64,000 bases of DNA from Streptomyces xanthochromogenes (GCF_014650455.1 NZ_BMUZ01000003.1:664534-728533); one strand, 5' to 3'; positions 9,089 to 19,373 are shown, counted from the first letter of the stretch. The notes: generated from the sequence alone by a model not told the origin. A program made the numbers and translations.

Positions 9089-9272
9089 GCTCCCCGTGCC
9101 TCCACTCGCTTCCGGCTCCGGCCGTCTTCGTGATGTCCTTGACGAAACGCGATGCTTCGCGCGGACCACTACACCGCGACCGCGACACCGTGTCCCCATG
9201 GTGAACAAGCGGTCAGGAACATCAGGCCAAAACTTGACCCTCCGTTGGTGAAGTTCGCCCGGTCGGAGCAGA

Positions 9273-10505
9273 TCAGGCGAGCAGGGCGCGGCCGAACCAG
9301 TCGGTGCGGTCGCGCACACCCGGCAGGGCGAAGAAATATCCCCCGCCGAATGGCTTGATGTAGTCCGCCAGCGGCTCGCCCGCCAGTCGTTTCTGTACGG
9401 TCTCGAACTGCCGGGCCAGGTCCTGCTGGTAGCAGCAGAAGATCAGCCCCATGTCGAGGTCGCCGTTGCTGTCCATGCCGCGGTCGTAGTTGTAGCCGCG
9501 CCGCAGGATGCGCTGGTCCTCGCTGCCGCGCCCGGAGCGCGGATTGGCGAGCCGGATGTGACTGTCCAGCGGGATCACGTCGCCCTTGGGGTCCTCCGCG
9601 AACTTCGGCACGTCGAACTCGACGGTGCCGTCCAGCGGGGCGCCGGTGTCGCGGGCACGCCCGAACATCCGCTCCTGCTCGCTGAGCGAGACCCGGTCCC
9701 AGAACTCCACCAGCATGCGGATGAGCCGCACCACCTGGTAACTGCCGCCCGCCGTCCAGGCCGGCTCGGCGCCCCCCGGGCCCACCCAGACGAGCCGGTC
9801 CATCGCGGCCGCGTCGGCGGTGTCGGGGTTGGCGGTGCCGTCCTTGAACCCCATGTGGTTACGGGGCGTTCCACTGGGCCTCGGCGGGCTGGTGTAACCG
9901 TCGATGCGCCAGCGCACCTGCATGCCGCCCCGGGTGTGCCGGGCGATGTCGCGCAGGGCGTGCAGCACGACGTCCGGGCTGTCCGCGCACAGTTGGACGC
10001 TCAGGTCGCCGTGGCACCAGGCGGCGTCGAGGTCGTCGTCGGCGAAGGCCGGCATCGCGGCGAGCCGGGCCGGCTTGCGGCTCATGAGGCCGTACCGCTC
10101 GTCGAACAGCGACGCGCCGACGCCCGCCGTGACCGTGACCCCGCCGGTGGGCCCCTGCGGCCCGAGGACGCCCGAGTCGCTGGGCGGCGCGGTGATTCCG
10201 AGCGGGGCGGGCGTGCCGCCGGTGGCCAGGAAGCGGGCCCGGTCCGTGAGGGTGCGCAGCAGCTCGGTGAGCTCTCTGCGGTCCGCGGCGGTCACGTCGA
10301 AGGACACCAACGCCGCTGCCCGTTGCGGGAGTTGGAGGATGCCCGCCTGGTGAGCGCCGTGGAAGTCGAGGTGCGGGGCGGCCTGCTCCACCGCTTCCGC
10401 GCGGGCCGGGCGCGGGATGGCGCCGGACAGGGCGGCCCCGGCGACGGCGGTACCGGCCCCCGCGGCCGCGCCCCGCAGGAACCCCCTGCGGCGTACCCCG
10501 CTCAT
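9273..10505 (-). CDS. efeB: Dyp-type heme peroxidase EfeB, Tat-exported
   Basis: 410 aa. A twin-arginine signal (VRRRGFLRG, then an Ala-rich core) leads into a Dyp-type peroxidase with the GFKDGTANP motif at about residue 213; this GxxDG element is the family's distal heme-site signature. EfeB uses peroxide to oxidise ferrous iron, or to act on heme, at the outer face of the membrane as part of the Efe iron-uptake system. The ATG at 10505 overlaps the stop of efeO by four bases (ATGA), so the two genes are translationally coupled. No efeU permease is adjacent, which is unusual. Confidence 0.93.
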   Translation of the reverse strand: MSGVRRRGFLRGAAAGAGTAVAGAALSGAIPRPARAEAVEQAAPHLDFHGAHQAGILQLPQRAAALVSFDVTAADRRELTELLRTLTDRARFLATGGTPAPLGITAPPSDSGVLGPQGPTGGVTVTAGVGASLFDERYGLMSRKPARLAAMPAFADDDLDAAWCHGDLSVQLCADSPDVVLHALRDIARHTRGGMQVRWRIDGYTSPPRPSGTPRNHMGFKDGTANPDTADAAAMDRLVWVGPGGAEPAWTAGGSYQVVRLIRMLVEFWDRVSLSEQERMFGRARDTGAPLDGTVEFDVPKFAEDPKGDVIPLDSHIRLANPRSGRGSEDQRILRRGYNYDRGMDSNGDLDMGLIFCCYQQDLARQFETVQKRLAGEPLADYIKPFGGGYFFALPGVRDRTDWFGRALLA

Positions 10506-11770
10506 GTCGTCCTCCGCGCGTCACAGATCGTCGCCACGGGGGCGAGGAGCTCCACCGTCTGCCCGATGTCGCTGTTGAGCCGTTGCCGGTCCTGGCGGCC
10601 GAGACGATCCAGGGGCGTCCACTTCCCGTCGGCAGCGAAGCCGTCCAGGGTGCGCCCGGTGCGGTCGAGCCAGGTGTCCAGGCGTGGCAGCTCCGGATAG
10701 CGGGAGGCGAGCAACGGCCGCAGCAGGGTGAGGAGTTCGCGGGTGCCGTCGAGGTTGGCACGGGCGGTGGCGAGGCTCGTGCCGCTGCCGTATTCGGTGC
10801 GGCCGGTGAGCTCCGACTGCGCGGTGGCCTCCAGGATCTCGTGGGCGCGCAGGCCCAGTTGCGCGGGGTCGAGCCGTTCCTGCGGCCAGCTGTCGCGCAG
10901 GGCGTGCACGGCTCGGTCGAGCCGGTCGGCGTGGTCGCGCAGCGAGGCGGCCGACTCGCCGTGCCACAGCCCGTACTCGACGCGGTGGAAGCCCTCGAAG
11001 TCCTGGGCGGATGCGGCGTCCGCGGGGGCGGGTCCGGAGCCGTTGATGGCGGTGTCCGCGTCGCCGAACGCGTCGTACGCGGCGCCCATCCGCTCGTAGA
11101 CGAGGTGTGCGGGCAGCCAGGCGGAGCGTGCCGCGTCGAGGTCGCCGCTGTCCACGGCGTGCTTCAACTCATCGGTGCGGTCCGTGAGTTCGACCGTCTT
11201 CGCCGTGATCCAGCGCTGGTGGGCGAGGGCCACGGGGATGAGGTCGTGCTGGGTGACCGGGACCGCGGCCGGGCCGCCGGTGCGGGCACCCGCGACCTTC
11301 ACGGTGGGGCCGGTCACGGCATCGGCGTCGTCCGGGAGGCATTTGAAGGCGTAGGAGCCGCCGCCGAGTACGACCCGCAGCTCACGGGTGGTGCCGGGCG
11401 CGAGACCTTCGATCTCCCCGTAGACGGCGCCGGTCGCGGCGTCGGTGAGGTCGACCTCGGCCGCGGTCGAGGAGGTGTTGCGCAGCGCGAAGACCTGGGG
11501 GCCCGCCGTCGCGCCGCTCCAGCCCCGGCCACAGGAGCCGGTCGAGACCTCGACGGCGGTCGGGCCCCCGGCGGCCGGGTGCTTGGCGGCCGGGCCGCCC
11601 CCGCCGGGCGGGCCGAGCGCCCAGATGCCCCCGCCCACCGCGACCGCGATCGCGGCCAGGGCCGCGCCGAGGCGACGGCGGCCGGCGGGCCGGGCGGTAC
11701 GGAGCCGCGCCGCGCCCCCTTCCTCGGGCTCGGCCGGCTCCTGGGCCGGCCCCCGGTCGGGGTCGCTCAT
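10502..11770 (-). CDS. efeO: Iron uptake protein EfeO (cupredoxin plus M75 domain)
   Basis: 422 aa from the ATG at 11770 (MSDPDRG), preceded by GGAGC. After a Pro/Glu-rich cytoplasmic stretch, residues 46-67 form one membrane anchor. A small beta-sandwich of cupredoxin type follows (about 85-165), then the helical M75 domain from about 185, with HQRWITAKT and HLVYERMG segments that carry the metal-binding HxxE-type pairs. EfeO binds iron or copper outside the membrane and hands iron to EfeU while EfeB oxidises it. The gene is first of an efeO-efeB pair with a four-base overlap. The usual EfeU permease gene is missing on both sides. Confidence 0.9.
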   Translation of the reverse strand: MSDPDRGPAQEPAEPEEGGAARLRTARPAGRRRLGAALAAIAVAVGGGIWALGPPGGGGPAAKHPAAGGPTAVEVSTGSCGRGWSGATAGPQVFALRNTSSTAAEVDLTDAATGAVYGEIEGLAPGTTRELRVVLGGGSYAFKCLPDDADAVTGPTVKVAGARTGGPAAVPVTQHDLIPVALAHQRWITAKTVELTDRTDELKHAVDSGDLDAARSAWLPAHLVYERMGAAYDAFGDADTAINGSGPAPADAASAQDFEGFHRVEYGLWHGESAASLRDHADRLDRAVHALRDSWPQERLDPAQLGLRAHEILEATAQSELTGRTEYGSGTSLATARANLDGTRELLTLLRPLLASRYPELPRLDTWLDRTGRTLDGFAADGKWTPLDRLGRQDRQRLNSDIGQTVELLAPVATICDARRTT

Positions 11771-11852
11771 CACGGCGCTCCGTTCGATGTCGGCGGGGAA
11801 GCGGCGCCGGGAGGAGGCCACCGCTCGTGCTGGGCCCGCTCATGCTAGGCAC

Positions 11853-11888
11853 CGCGCCCGGCCCGGACGCTCGTCCGGACGGGGCGCG
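11853..11888 (-). terminator. Possible hairpin terminator after the oxidoreductase gene
   Basis: Outer arms CGCGCCC (11853-11859) and GGGCGCG (11882-11888) enclose an inner CCGGAC-GCTC-GTCCGG hairpin. It lies about 60 bases past the stop at 11950 and before efeO, so it could end transcription of the oxidoreductase gene. The bulges make this only moderately convincing. Confidence 0.45.
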
Positions 11889-11949
11889 CGTCCAGATTTA
11901 CCCCTGGGCTCACCGCCGTGTCACCGGTTCTGGCCCCGAACGGCGCAGA

Positions 11950-12918
11950 TTACGCCGCGTCCCCGCCGACCCGGATCACGATCTTGCCGTGGGTGTGGCC
12001 CGCCTGGCTGAGTGCGAACGCGTCCGCGAGGCGCTCCAGGGGGAACGTCTCGGCGACGGGCACCTTGAGCTGTCCCGCGTCCGCGAGCGCGGCGAGCGCT
12101 TCGAGCCCGGGGCCGTCGGGGCGCACCCACATCCACTGGCCGCCCGCCTCCGTCACCGACGGGTCGGCGATCGAGGCGTGGCGGCCGCCCTCGCGCAGGA
12201 CCGCCCGGGTGGTGTCGAGCACCCCGCCCACGTAGTCGACGACGACGTCCACCCCGTCGGGGGCCAGCGCGCGGACGCGGTCGGCGACGCCGTCGCCGTA
12301 CGTCACCGGTTCGGCCCCGAGTTCGCGCAGCCGGTCGTGGTTGCGCTCGGAGGCGGTGCCGATGACGCGCGCGCCCAGCGCCTTCGCGATCTGTACGCCG
12401 AACGTACCGACGCCACCGGCGGCACCGTGCACGAGCACCGTGTCGCCCTTGCCGGTCCCGAGCCGGGTCAGGGTCTGGTGCGCGGTGAGCCCCGCGAGCG
12501 GGAGGCCCGCCGCTTCCTCCCAGCTCAAGGACTCGGGCCTGCGGGCCAGCGCCCGGACGGGGACGGTGACGTACTCGGCGAAGGTGCCGCCGTGCACATA
12601 GTCCTTGCGGGCGTACGCGACGACCTCGTCGCCCTCCTTCCACTCGGGGGTGTCGATGCCCACGCGCTCCACCACACCGGCCACGTCCCAGCCCGGCACG
12701 ACCGGGAAGACCGTGTCCATCATGGCGTCGAGGCCGCCGGACATGATCTTCCAGTCGACCGGGTTGACGGCCGCGCAGCGCACCCGCACGACCACCTCGC
12801 CGGGGCCCACCTTGGGCTGGGGCTGCTCGGTCAGGCTCAGGACGGAGTTGTCCCCGTACGAGGAGTACGTCATGGCCTTCATGGTGCTCTTCCCGGTGCT
12901 TGCCGAACTGGTGGGCAT
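11950..12918 (-). CDS. NADP-dependent quinone-type oxidoreductase (MDR superfamily)
   Basis: 322 aa, or 310 aa if translation begins at the ATG at 12882 (MKAMTYSSYGD), which is where most relatives start; both sites have a plausible purine-rich site upstream. The protein has the MDR layout: an N-terminal GroES-like fold (AAVNPVDWKIMSGG, PGWDVAGVVE) and a Rossmann domain with the dinucleotide loop VHGAAGGVGTFG. It lacks the cysteines of zinc alcohol dehydrogenases, so it belongs with zeta-crystallin/quinone reductases that reduce quinones or enones with NADPH in the cytoplasm. The neighbours give no pathway. The substrate is unknown. Confidence 0.85.
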   Translation of the reverse strand: MPTSSASTGKSTMKAMTYSSYGDNSVLSLTEQPQPKVGPGEVVVRVRCAAVNPVDWKIMSGGLDAMMDTVFPVVPGWDVAGVVERVGIDTPEWKEGDEVVAYARKDYVHGGTFAEYVTVPVRALARRPESLSWEEAAGLPLAGLTAHQTLTRLGTGKGDTVLVHGAAGGVGTFGVQIAKALGARVIGTASERNHDRLRELGAEPVTYGDGVADRVRALAPDGVDVVVDYVGGVLDTTRAVLREGGRHASIADPSVTEAGGQWMWVRPDGPGLEALAALADAGQLKVPVAETFPLERLADAFALSQAGHTHGKIVIRVGGDAA

Positions 12919-13122
12919 CGCGTGCTCTCTCCCGCTGTCGAGGTGGGCGGAAGGCCCGCGCTGAGGCGGGCCCCCCGGTTCCTACGATTCTGGTGCGCGC
13001 CGCGCCGACGCGCCCCCCGGGCGGTCCACCCGCCCCGGGGAAGGTGCGCGTACCCGGGTGCCCCGGCCCGCATCCCCGGGGACGGGGTGCCGGTTTTGTC
13101 CGGGCCCGCGGGCATGGGTGCC

Positions 13123-16100
13123 TCAGCCCGCGTAGACGTCCTCGACGTACCGGCCCTCGGCGGTGAGCCGGTTCAGCCAGGTCTCGGCCTCCTCGGCCGA
13201 GGCTCCGGTGCGCTGTGCGTACAGCTCGCGGAAGGCCGCGCGCACACCGGGTGCCATCCGGTTGCCGTCACCGCACACGTACACCCGGGCGCCCGCCTCC
13301 AGGAGCGGCCAGAGCTCGTCCGCGTCCTCGGCGATGCGGTGCTGCACGAAACGGCCGTCGCCTTCGGCGGGGGCGCTGAAGGCAGGGCGCAGCCAGATCG
13401 CTCCGGCCAGCTCGGCGGCGCGCAGTTCGTCGGCGTGCAGGAAGTCGGCATCCGGTGCGTCGCAGCCGAAGTACAGGACGGCCGGGGCGGGTTGGGAGAC
13501 CGTCAGGCGGTCGGCGACGACGCCTCTGAAGGGGGCGAGGCCGGTGCCCGCCGCGACCATGACGACCGGTTCGGGGGCGTCGGGCGCGATACGGAAGGCC
13601 TCGCGGCAGGGCTGTATCCGGGCGAGGACGGTGTCGCCCGGCCGCAGCGCGTGCAGATGGCCCGAGCCGGTGCCGCCCGGGTTGAGCGAGACCATGAGGT
13701 CGGCGTGGCGCGGGTCGACGGCGGGCGACGAGGACACCGAGTACTGGCGGGGCCGCAACGGGGGCAGCAGCTCCAGGAGGGTGGGCCAGTCGAGGGCGCC
13801 GCGCAGCGCGGGGTGGTCCTCGATGAGGCCGAGCAGGGGCCGCGGGTCGTCGGCGGGGAGGTGGTCGAGGGCGGCGCGCTCGGGCGGGCAGGGGTTGTGC
13901 GCGGCGAGCAGTGCGACCTGGTCGCGGGTCGGCCGACCACTCAACTCGACGTGGTGGGTGAGGAGTTCGCGCACGGACAGCGGACGGTCGACCGGCAGCG
14001 CGGCCGGTGTCGTGCCCGGCGCGTGGATGCTCAGGACGGTGTCGAGGTCCACGCCGAGGGCGGCGGCGGCCCGGGTGACGACCGCCGGGGAGTTGGCGGG
14101 AAGAACGGTGAGGTGGTCGGCGGTGCGGTACTCGACGCCGTCGGGCAGGGCCAGGCGTACGAACCGCTTGGGCCGGGGGTGGCCGGGCACCGTCAGGTCG
14201 CGGGCCTCGGTGACGGTCATCTCGAGGAGTCCGTGCCGCGCGGCGAGCGCGTCGCGCGGCCCGCCGGCGATCTCGGTGACGGTGTACGCGGCCCCGGCGG
14301 GCGCGGTGGTGGCGCCAACGGCCTCCGGGTCGCCGTACCGTACGAGCAGCTCCACGCGCAGCGCGGTCGCGAACTCCCTTACTGTTCCCATGAGTTCACC
14401 GGAGGCATCGGCCTCCGCGCGCGGCAGCAGCCGGTCGCCGCCGAGGGCCGCGAGGCGCTCGTCGATGAGGGTGGGCACCCGCTGATAGGTCGCGGCCCAG
14501 TTCCGGTCGCCCACGCCGAGCACCGCGAACGGCAGTCCGTCGGCGGTCCCGGGCTCCGCCTCCTCGATCCAGCGGACGAAGCGTGCCGCGTCGTCGGTGG
14601 GCTGTCCGTTGTAGGAGGCGGCGACGATGACGACAGGACGGTCCTTGGGCAGCGCGCCCGCGTGGGCGTCCAGCGGGGCGATCTCGGTGGCGAGGCCGAG
14701 ACCGGCCGCTTCGGCGGCGAGCCGCTCGGCGAATTCACGGCAGGTGCCGTAGTTCGTGCCGTGCAGGAGCAGCAGGCCGGTCCCCTGGCGCACCCGGGAG
14801 GGCAGTTCGGGCCGGTCGGCGGCCTCGGCCTCGCCGGTGGCCGCGGTGCCGGGGAACGCGAGCCGGTTCAGGGCCCGGTCGGCGGGGGTGCGCGGGGCCA
14901 GGGAGAGCGTGAAGCCCTCCGGCTTGAGAGTGAGCGTCTCCTTGATCCGCAGCCGGTAGTCGTCGGCGTCGACGAAGCGGTAGCGGTGCGCGAGCAGGGC
15001 GAGCAGCATGGTCGCCTCGTGCAGGGCGAACTGCCGCCCGATACAGGCCCGTTCACCGGTCCCGAAGGGCTTGTAGGCGTGCGGCGAGCGGGCCGCCTCC
15101 GCCTCGGGGGTGAACCGCGCGGGGTCGAAGAGCTCCGGGTTGTCGCCCCAGGCCGGGTCCCGGTGCAGCATCGGAGTGAGCACCGTGACGAGGTCACCGG
15201 CGGCGAGCGGGACGCGCCCGCCGAGCAGGGTGTCCTCGCGGGCCTGCCGGGAGAAGGCCGCGGCCGTGGGCCACAGGCGCAGGGTCTCGCTCAGCACCTG
15301 GCGGGTGAAGCGCAGCTTCCCGATGTCCTCGAAGGAGGGCTCCGGGTCGGGGGTGTCCCCCCACAGCTCGTCGGCCTCGCGCTGGACCAGGCGAAGGGCG
15401 GTGGGGTCCTTCAGGAGGTGGTAGAGGGCGAAGGACAGGGTGCCCGATGTGGTCTCGTGGCCGGCGATGAGGAAGGTGATGACCTGGTTGCGTATGTTGG
15501 CCGCGTCCAGGGTGGTGCCGTCCCCCGGGTGCCTGGCGCCCAGCATCAGGCCGAGCAGGTCGTCGACGGACGTGTCCCCGCTCTCGGTGCGGGCGGCGAT
15601 GACCTCGTCCACCACCGAGGCGAGATAGGCCGAGTCGCGCTCGAACTCCCGGTCCGCCTCGGTGTGGTCGGCGCCCGGGGCGCGCCCGATCCGCTTCATG
15701 CTCCACTCCAGGCAGCGCACCATCGCCTCGACGAAGGGGTGCGGGGTGGCCCGTCCGAAGGAGTCGAAGTCGAAGCCGAAGCCGGCCAGCCCGATGGTGT
15801 CCAGGGTCATCCGCGTCATGTCGTCGGCGACGTCCGCCGCCGTGCCCTCGGCGACCCGGCGGTCCCAGCTCTCGATCACCCGGCGTGCGACGCGCAGCAT
15901 CGCCGGGTGGTAGGTGCGCATCGAGCCGAGCGCGAAGGCGGGCATGAGGATGTCGTGCGCCTTGGCCCAGTTCGGCTCGTCGTTGTAGGCGGTGAACAGG
16001 CCGTCGCCCGCGAACTCCCGCACGTGGTCGAGGACCTTCGAGATGCCCTTGGCGAACCGGGTCTCGTCCGCGAGCTCGGTGACCAGGTCGAGCGAGCTGA

Positions 16101-16278
16101 CGAAGAGCACCTGGTGTTCGTGGAGGCGGCGCCGGAAGGCCGGCCCGTGCGCGCGGGTCAGGTCCATGGCCTGCTGGATGGGGGTCGCGGTGGGACCGCC
16201 CGCGGAGATGTCCACCACGGGGACGGTGTCGGCGGCGGCTGGGCGTGCGGGCGTGGGGATCAGGATCATGTCCGTCAT
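13123..16278 (-). CDS. Self-sufficient cytochrome P450-NADPH reductase fusion (CYP102/P450-BM3 type)
   Basis: 1051 aa. The heme domain (about 1-470) has the oxygen-activating AGHETTSG at 272-279, ExxR (ETLR) at 331-334 and the heme-thiolate loop FGTGERACIG with Cys412. A flavodoxin-like FMN domain begins near LLLHGTNYGT (502-511). It is followed by an FAD/NADPH ferredoxin-reductase module with RQYSVSSSP, an AAGTGLAPFRG NADP loop and a C-terminal YVCGDGNRM. All electron-transfer parts are on one chain, so no separate redoxin is needed. Length and order match Bacillus P450-BM3 and Streptomyces CYP102 enzymes, which hydroxylate fatty acids or similar lipids. A PAS-LuxR regulator is transcribed divergently about 115 bases away and probably controls it. 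Confidence 0.95.
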   Translation of the reverse strand: MTDMILIPTPARPAAADTVPVVDISAGGPTATPIQQAMDLTRAHGPAFRRRLHEHQVLFVSSLDLVTELADETRFAKGISKVLDHVREFAGDGLFTAYNDEPNWAKAHDILMPAFALGSMRTYHPAMLRVARRVIESWDRRVAEGTAADVADDMTRMTLDTIGLAGFGFDFDSFGRATPHPFVEAMVRCLEWSMKRIGRAPGADHTEADREFERDSAYLASVVDEVIAARTESGDTSVDDLLGLMLGARHPGDGTTLDAANIRNQVITFLIAGHETTSGTLSFALYHLLKDPTALRLVQREADELWGDTPDPEPSFEDIGKLRFTRQVLSETLRLWPTAAAFSRQAREDTLLGGRVPLAAGDLVTVLTPMLHRDPAWGDNPELFDPARFTPEAEAARSPHAYKPFGTGERACIGRQFALHEATMLLALLAHRYRFVDADDYRLRIKETLTLKPEGFTLSLAPRTPADRALNRLAFPGTAATGEAEAADRPELPSRVRQGTGLLLLHGTNYGTCREFAERLAAEAAGLGLATEIAPLDAHAGALPKDRPVVIVAASYNGQPTDDAARFVRWIEEAEPGTADGLPFAVLGVGDRNWAATYQRVPTLIDERLAALGGDRLLPRAEADASGELMGTVREFATALRVELLVRYGDPEAVGATTAPAGAAYTVTEIAGGPRDALAARHGLLEMTVTEARDLTVPGHPRPKRFVRLALPDGVEYRTADHLTVLPANSPAVVTRAAAALGVDLDTVLSIHAPGTTPAALPVDRPLSVRELLTHHVELSGRPTRDQVALLAAHNPCPPERAALDHLPADDPRPLLGLIEDHPALRGALDWPTLLELLPPLRPRQYSVSSSPAVDPRHADLMVSLNPGGTGSGHLHALRPGDTVLARIQPCREAFRIAPDAPEPVVMVAAGTGLAPFRGVVADRLTVSQPAPAVLYFGCDAPDADFLHADELRAAELAGAIWLRPAFSAPAEGDGRFVQHRIAEDADELWPLLEAGARVYVCGDGNRMAPGVRAAFRELYAQRTGASAEEAETWLNRLTAEGRYVEDVYAG

Positions 16279-16394
16279 GGTTCAAGCCTCGCCCTCCCGG
16301 TGCCCGGGTCCCGGGCGGGCGACTGCATGATTGTGCAGTGGTTTCTCGCGTCCGGTACTTGCGGACGGGCCAAGGAAGGGTGGTGGCACGCGGC

Positions 16395-17051
16395 ATGGCC
16401 GACGCGCAGGCGATGGAAGAGGACCTGGGCGCCTGGCGCAACCACTTCCTGAATCTCCTCGACCGCATCCCGCTGCCGATCGCGGTCTGCTCGATCGACG
16501 GCGAGGTGCACGTCGCCAACCCCGCGATGGCCGCAGAGTGGGGCACCACGCCAGGCCGGCTGCGCGGCCGCTCGCTGCGCGAGCTGTTCACCCCGCGCGC
16601 CGAGGACCAGATCGAGCGGCTGGTGAACGCCCTGCGGGCGGGGCGTACGTCCCGCTATCGCATCGAGGTGACCTGGCGCGGCAGGGACGGCGCCGTGCGC
16701 GCGGGCGAGTTCACCATCGACCCCATCAGGACCGTCTCCGAACCCGTGCCGGTACTGCTCGCCCTTTTGTACGTGCACGACGAGCGGCCCGAGCCGCCGC
16801 CTTCCCCGCGCGGCACGGTGAGCGTGACGCAGGCTCGCATCCTGGCGCTCGCCGCGTCCGGCGCGACCACGGCCACCATCGGCAAGGCGCTCGGCCTGAC
16901 CGTCGACGGCGTCAACTACCACCTGGCGCGGCTCTCGCAGCGCTGGCGCGTCCAGGGCCGAACTGCCCTGGTGGCGAAGGCGTACGCGCTCGGCGTGCTG
17001 GCTCCCGGGCACTGGCCGCCGGAGCCGGCCGACGGTCTCGTCGACCCGTGA
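16395..17051 (+). CDS. PAS domain plus LuxR-type HTH transcriptional regulator
   Basis: 218 aa from the ATG at 16395 (MADAQAMEED); in-frame GTG codons at 16380 and 16383 are alternatives lying directly after AAGGAAGG. Residues 15-125 form a PAS domain (RIPLPIAVCSIDGEVHVANPA pattern, split here as RIPLPIAV and VHVANPAMAAEWG). Residues about 145-205 form a LuxR-like HTH with the recognition region KALGLTVDGVNYHLARL. There is no receiver domain, so the PAS fold presumably senses a ligand directly. The gene is divergent from the P450 fusion, which makes the shared 115-base interval the likely control region and a P450 substrate or product the likely signal. That link is inference. Confidence 0.85.
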   Translation: MADAQAMEEDLGAWRNHFLNLLDRIPLPIAVCSIDGEVHVANPAMAAEWGTTPGRLRGRSLRELFTPRAEDQIERLVNALRAGRTSRYRIEVTWRGRDGAVRAGEFTIDPIRTVSEPVPVLLALLYVHDERPEPPPSPRGTVSVTQARILALAASGATTATIGKALGLTVDGVNYHLARLSQRWRVQGRTALVAKAYALGVLAPGHWPPEPADGLVDP

Positions 17052-17141
17052 GCCGGAGCCGGACCCGCCCCCCGCACTCCGAACTCAGGCCCCCCGCCCG
17101 TTTCTTAGAGCCCTCTTACAACTCTTCGTTATCACTGCGCC

Positions 17142-19247
17142 ATGGACACCAACTCGGGGAAGTCATCCATCGCGCGCCCCCTCCGCCGACGCGCCCGGCG
17201 CCCCCTTCTCGTACTCGCCGTCACCACCGCCCTGGCCGCCGGCCTCACCCCGGCCGCGACGGCCGGACCCGCCCACGTGGACGGGGTCCGCGTCCAGAAC
17301 GGACGGGTGGAGGTGCCCGTCGCCGGCGGCACGGCCACCATCGACCCCGCGACCCTGCGCATCGACGCCCGCACCGACGACGGCCGCACCCTGCGCGTCT
17401 CGGACCCGGCGGCCGACGCACCCGGCCGGCCCGGCCGGGTGACCACGTCGGGGCGGGGAGCCCAGTGGTCCTATCCCGCGCGCGGGCTGCGGGCCCAGGT
17501 GCGCGTCGAGCACGGCAGGCTCCTCGTCACCCTCACCGCGGACCGCGACACGACCCTGGCGTGGCCGGTCACGGGCTCCGATCCCGCCTCCTCGGCGCTC
17601 CAACTCCCGCGCGGCGAGGGCCTTTCGCTGCCGGTCGGCGACCCGTTCTGGAACTCGGGTCGTGCTCAACTCGTGGGCTCAGAGGAGGACATGGCCTCCC
17701 AGCTCACCCTGCCGGCCTGGGGCTACACGCTCGGTGGCGGCCGGGGCGTCAGCTATCTCGCGCCCACCGACATCGACACCTCGCTCGGTTACGCCTCACG
17801 GAGCGGCCGCCTCCGCACCACGGCCAAGCACACCTTCTCCGGCGGCAACGCCACCCGCGTCTACACCGTCGCCTTCGCCCTGACGGACGGCTCTCCGGTG
17901 GCGCCGGCCGTCGACTACCGCCACTGGCTCGCCGAGCACGGGCAGCTCGGCAGCCTGAGCGACAAGATCCGCAGGAACCCGGAGACGGGCAAGCTGCTCG
18001 GCGCCTTCCACGCCTACACCTGGGGCGGCGACCGCACGGCGGCGGGGATCGAGCACCTCAAGTCGCTCGGCATTGACCGGCTTTGGCTCGGTTACGACGC
18101 CGACGACGCCCCGATGAAGAGCGAGGACGTCGCCGCCGCCACGAAGGCCGGGTATCTGGTCGGCCCCTACGACTCGTTCGCCAACGGCCGCGACAAGGGC
18201 CCCGACACTCCCCCGAACTCGGCCTGGCCCGACGGCGTCTACCCGTCCTTCTGCGTGCGGCGGGCCGACGGCTCCCCTCAGCCCGGCTTCCACCAGCAGG
18301 GCTGCTACCTCAGCTCCCAGGCCTTCGAACAGGCCGAGCAGCAGCGGCACTTGCTCGCGGACCGCACCCGCTCGCTGGTCGCGGCCGGCGCGAGCAGTTA
18401 CTTCCTGGACGTGGACGCGGCGGGCGAGCTCTTCCGCGACCACGACGCCGGGCACCCGATGACCATGGCCCAGGACCGGGCCAACCGGCTCGCCCGGATG
18501 GGGCGGCTGACCGACGGCACGTACGACGGCACGAGGAGCAGGCCGCTGGTGCTCGGCTCGGAGTCCGCCGGAGCCTGGGCCAACCAGGTGCTCGCCTTCG
18601 ACCACGGCTCGGGCACCCCGGTCGACGGGCGGCTGTGGCCGATGGAGAACGGCCACTTCGACAGCGCGCCCGACCAGCCCAAGGACGACCCGGCGTGGGG
18701 CGGCTACATGCCGCAGGGCGCACCCGACACCTTCTTCAAGCCGGTGCGGGTGAGCGACTTCAAGGCGGAGCATCGGGCGGCGGTCGCGGACGCGCTCAAG
18801 GCGATGTACGACCCGGCCTATCGTGTGCCGCTGTACGAGACCGCACTGCACGGCTCGCTGATCAACGTGGAGCGCTGGGAGCTGCCGTTCGGCAAGCTGC
18901 CCGAGGAGAAGACGACCCGGGCGCTCCTCGCGATGCTCTACAACACCCCGCTGAACTTCGTGCTCAGCGACAAGGACCGGAACGACGAGCAGAACGTACG
19001 TGAACTCGCCTCCCTGCAAAGGTACTTCGCGCCGCTGCACCAGGCGGCGGGGACCAAGGAGCTGACCTCGTTCGACTGGCTCACGTCCGACCGCACGGTT
19101 CAGCGGACCGTCTTCGGCAACGGCACGCTCACCGTCACGGCCAACTTCGGCAGCGCCGCCCATGACGGCCTTCCGGGCGGCTGTGTCGACGCGGCCCTCA
19201 AGGGCGGCAAACCGCAGCGGCTGTGCCCGGCCGACGTGGTCGCGTAA
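17142..19247 (+). CDS. Secreted glycoside hydrolase, GH101/GH129-like barrel
   Basis: 701 aa with a clear signal peptide (RRRARRP, hydrophobic core, cleavage near AATA-GP at about 41). A beta-rich N-terminal region (about 45-250) precedes a TIM-barrel-like part (about 275-560). The segment YFLDVDAAGELF has the look of a retaining-enzyme nucleophile strand, and LVLGSESAGAW offers a Glu for the acid/base; HAYTWGGDRT and LWPMENGHFD also fit a large sugar cleft. The pattern is closest in my judgement to GH101/GH129 alpha-N-acetylgalactosaminidase relatives, but I cannot exclude GH31- or GH36-like families. No strong ribosome site precedes the ATG. The next gene, 126 bases on, is another exported glycosidase, so both may act on one polysaccharide. 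Confidence 0.65.
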   Translation: MDTNSGKSSIARPLRRRARRPLLVLAVTTALAAGLTPAATAGPAHVDGVRVQNGRVEVPVAGGTATIDPATLRIDARTDDGRTLRVSDPAADAPGRPGRVTTSGRGAQWSYPARGLRAQVRVEHGRLLVTLTADRDTTLAWPVTGSDPASSALQLPRGEGLSLPVGDPFWNSGRAQLVGSEEDMASQLTLPAWGYTLGGGRGVSYLAPTDIDTSLGYASRSGRLRTTAKHTFSGGNATRVYTVAFALTDGSPVAPAVDYRHWLAEHGQLGSLSDKIRRNPETGKLLGAFHAYTWGGDRTAAGIEHLKSLGIDRLWLGYDADDAPMKSEDVAAATKAGYLVGPYDSFANGRDKGPDTPPNSAWPDGVYPSFCVRRADGSPQPGFHQQGCYLSSQAFEQAEQQRHLLADRTRSLVAAGASSYFLDVDAAGELFRDHDAGHPMTMAQDRANRLARMGRLTDGTYDGTRSRPLVLGSESAGAWANQVLAFDHGSGTPVDGRLWPMENGHFDSAPDQPKDDPAWGGYMPQGAPDTFFKPVRVSDFKAEHRAAVADALKAMYDPAYRVPLYETALHGSLINVERWELPFGKLPEEKTTRALLAMLYNTPLNFVLSDKDRNDEQNVRELASLQRYFAPLHQAAGTKELTSFDWLTSDRTVQRTVFGNGTLTVTANFGSAAHDGLPGGCVDAALKGGKPQRLCPADVVA

Positions 19248-19373
19248 CGCGGGCGCCCGGCGCTCCCCGGCCCGGCTGGCCGAAAGGGCACTCTGGCCTG
19301 TCCCGGCATACGGCGACAGGATGCCTCGCCCGAGCCGGAACCGTACCGGCGCCGTCACAGGGAGACCCGGGCC

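Noticed and set aside
9089..9272. PHO boxes before the phosphoesterase gene
   Set aside because: One GTTCACC is present, but a second unit at 11-base spacing is not; the match is no better than chance.
11827..16452. 1541-aa open frame on the plus strand
   Set aside because: It runs antisense through the P450 fusion, has no protein character beyond GC-rich codon bias, and the minus-strand frame has all P450 and reductase motifs.
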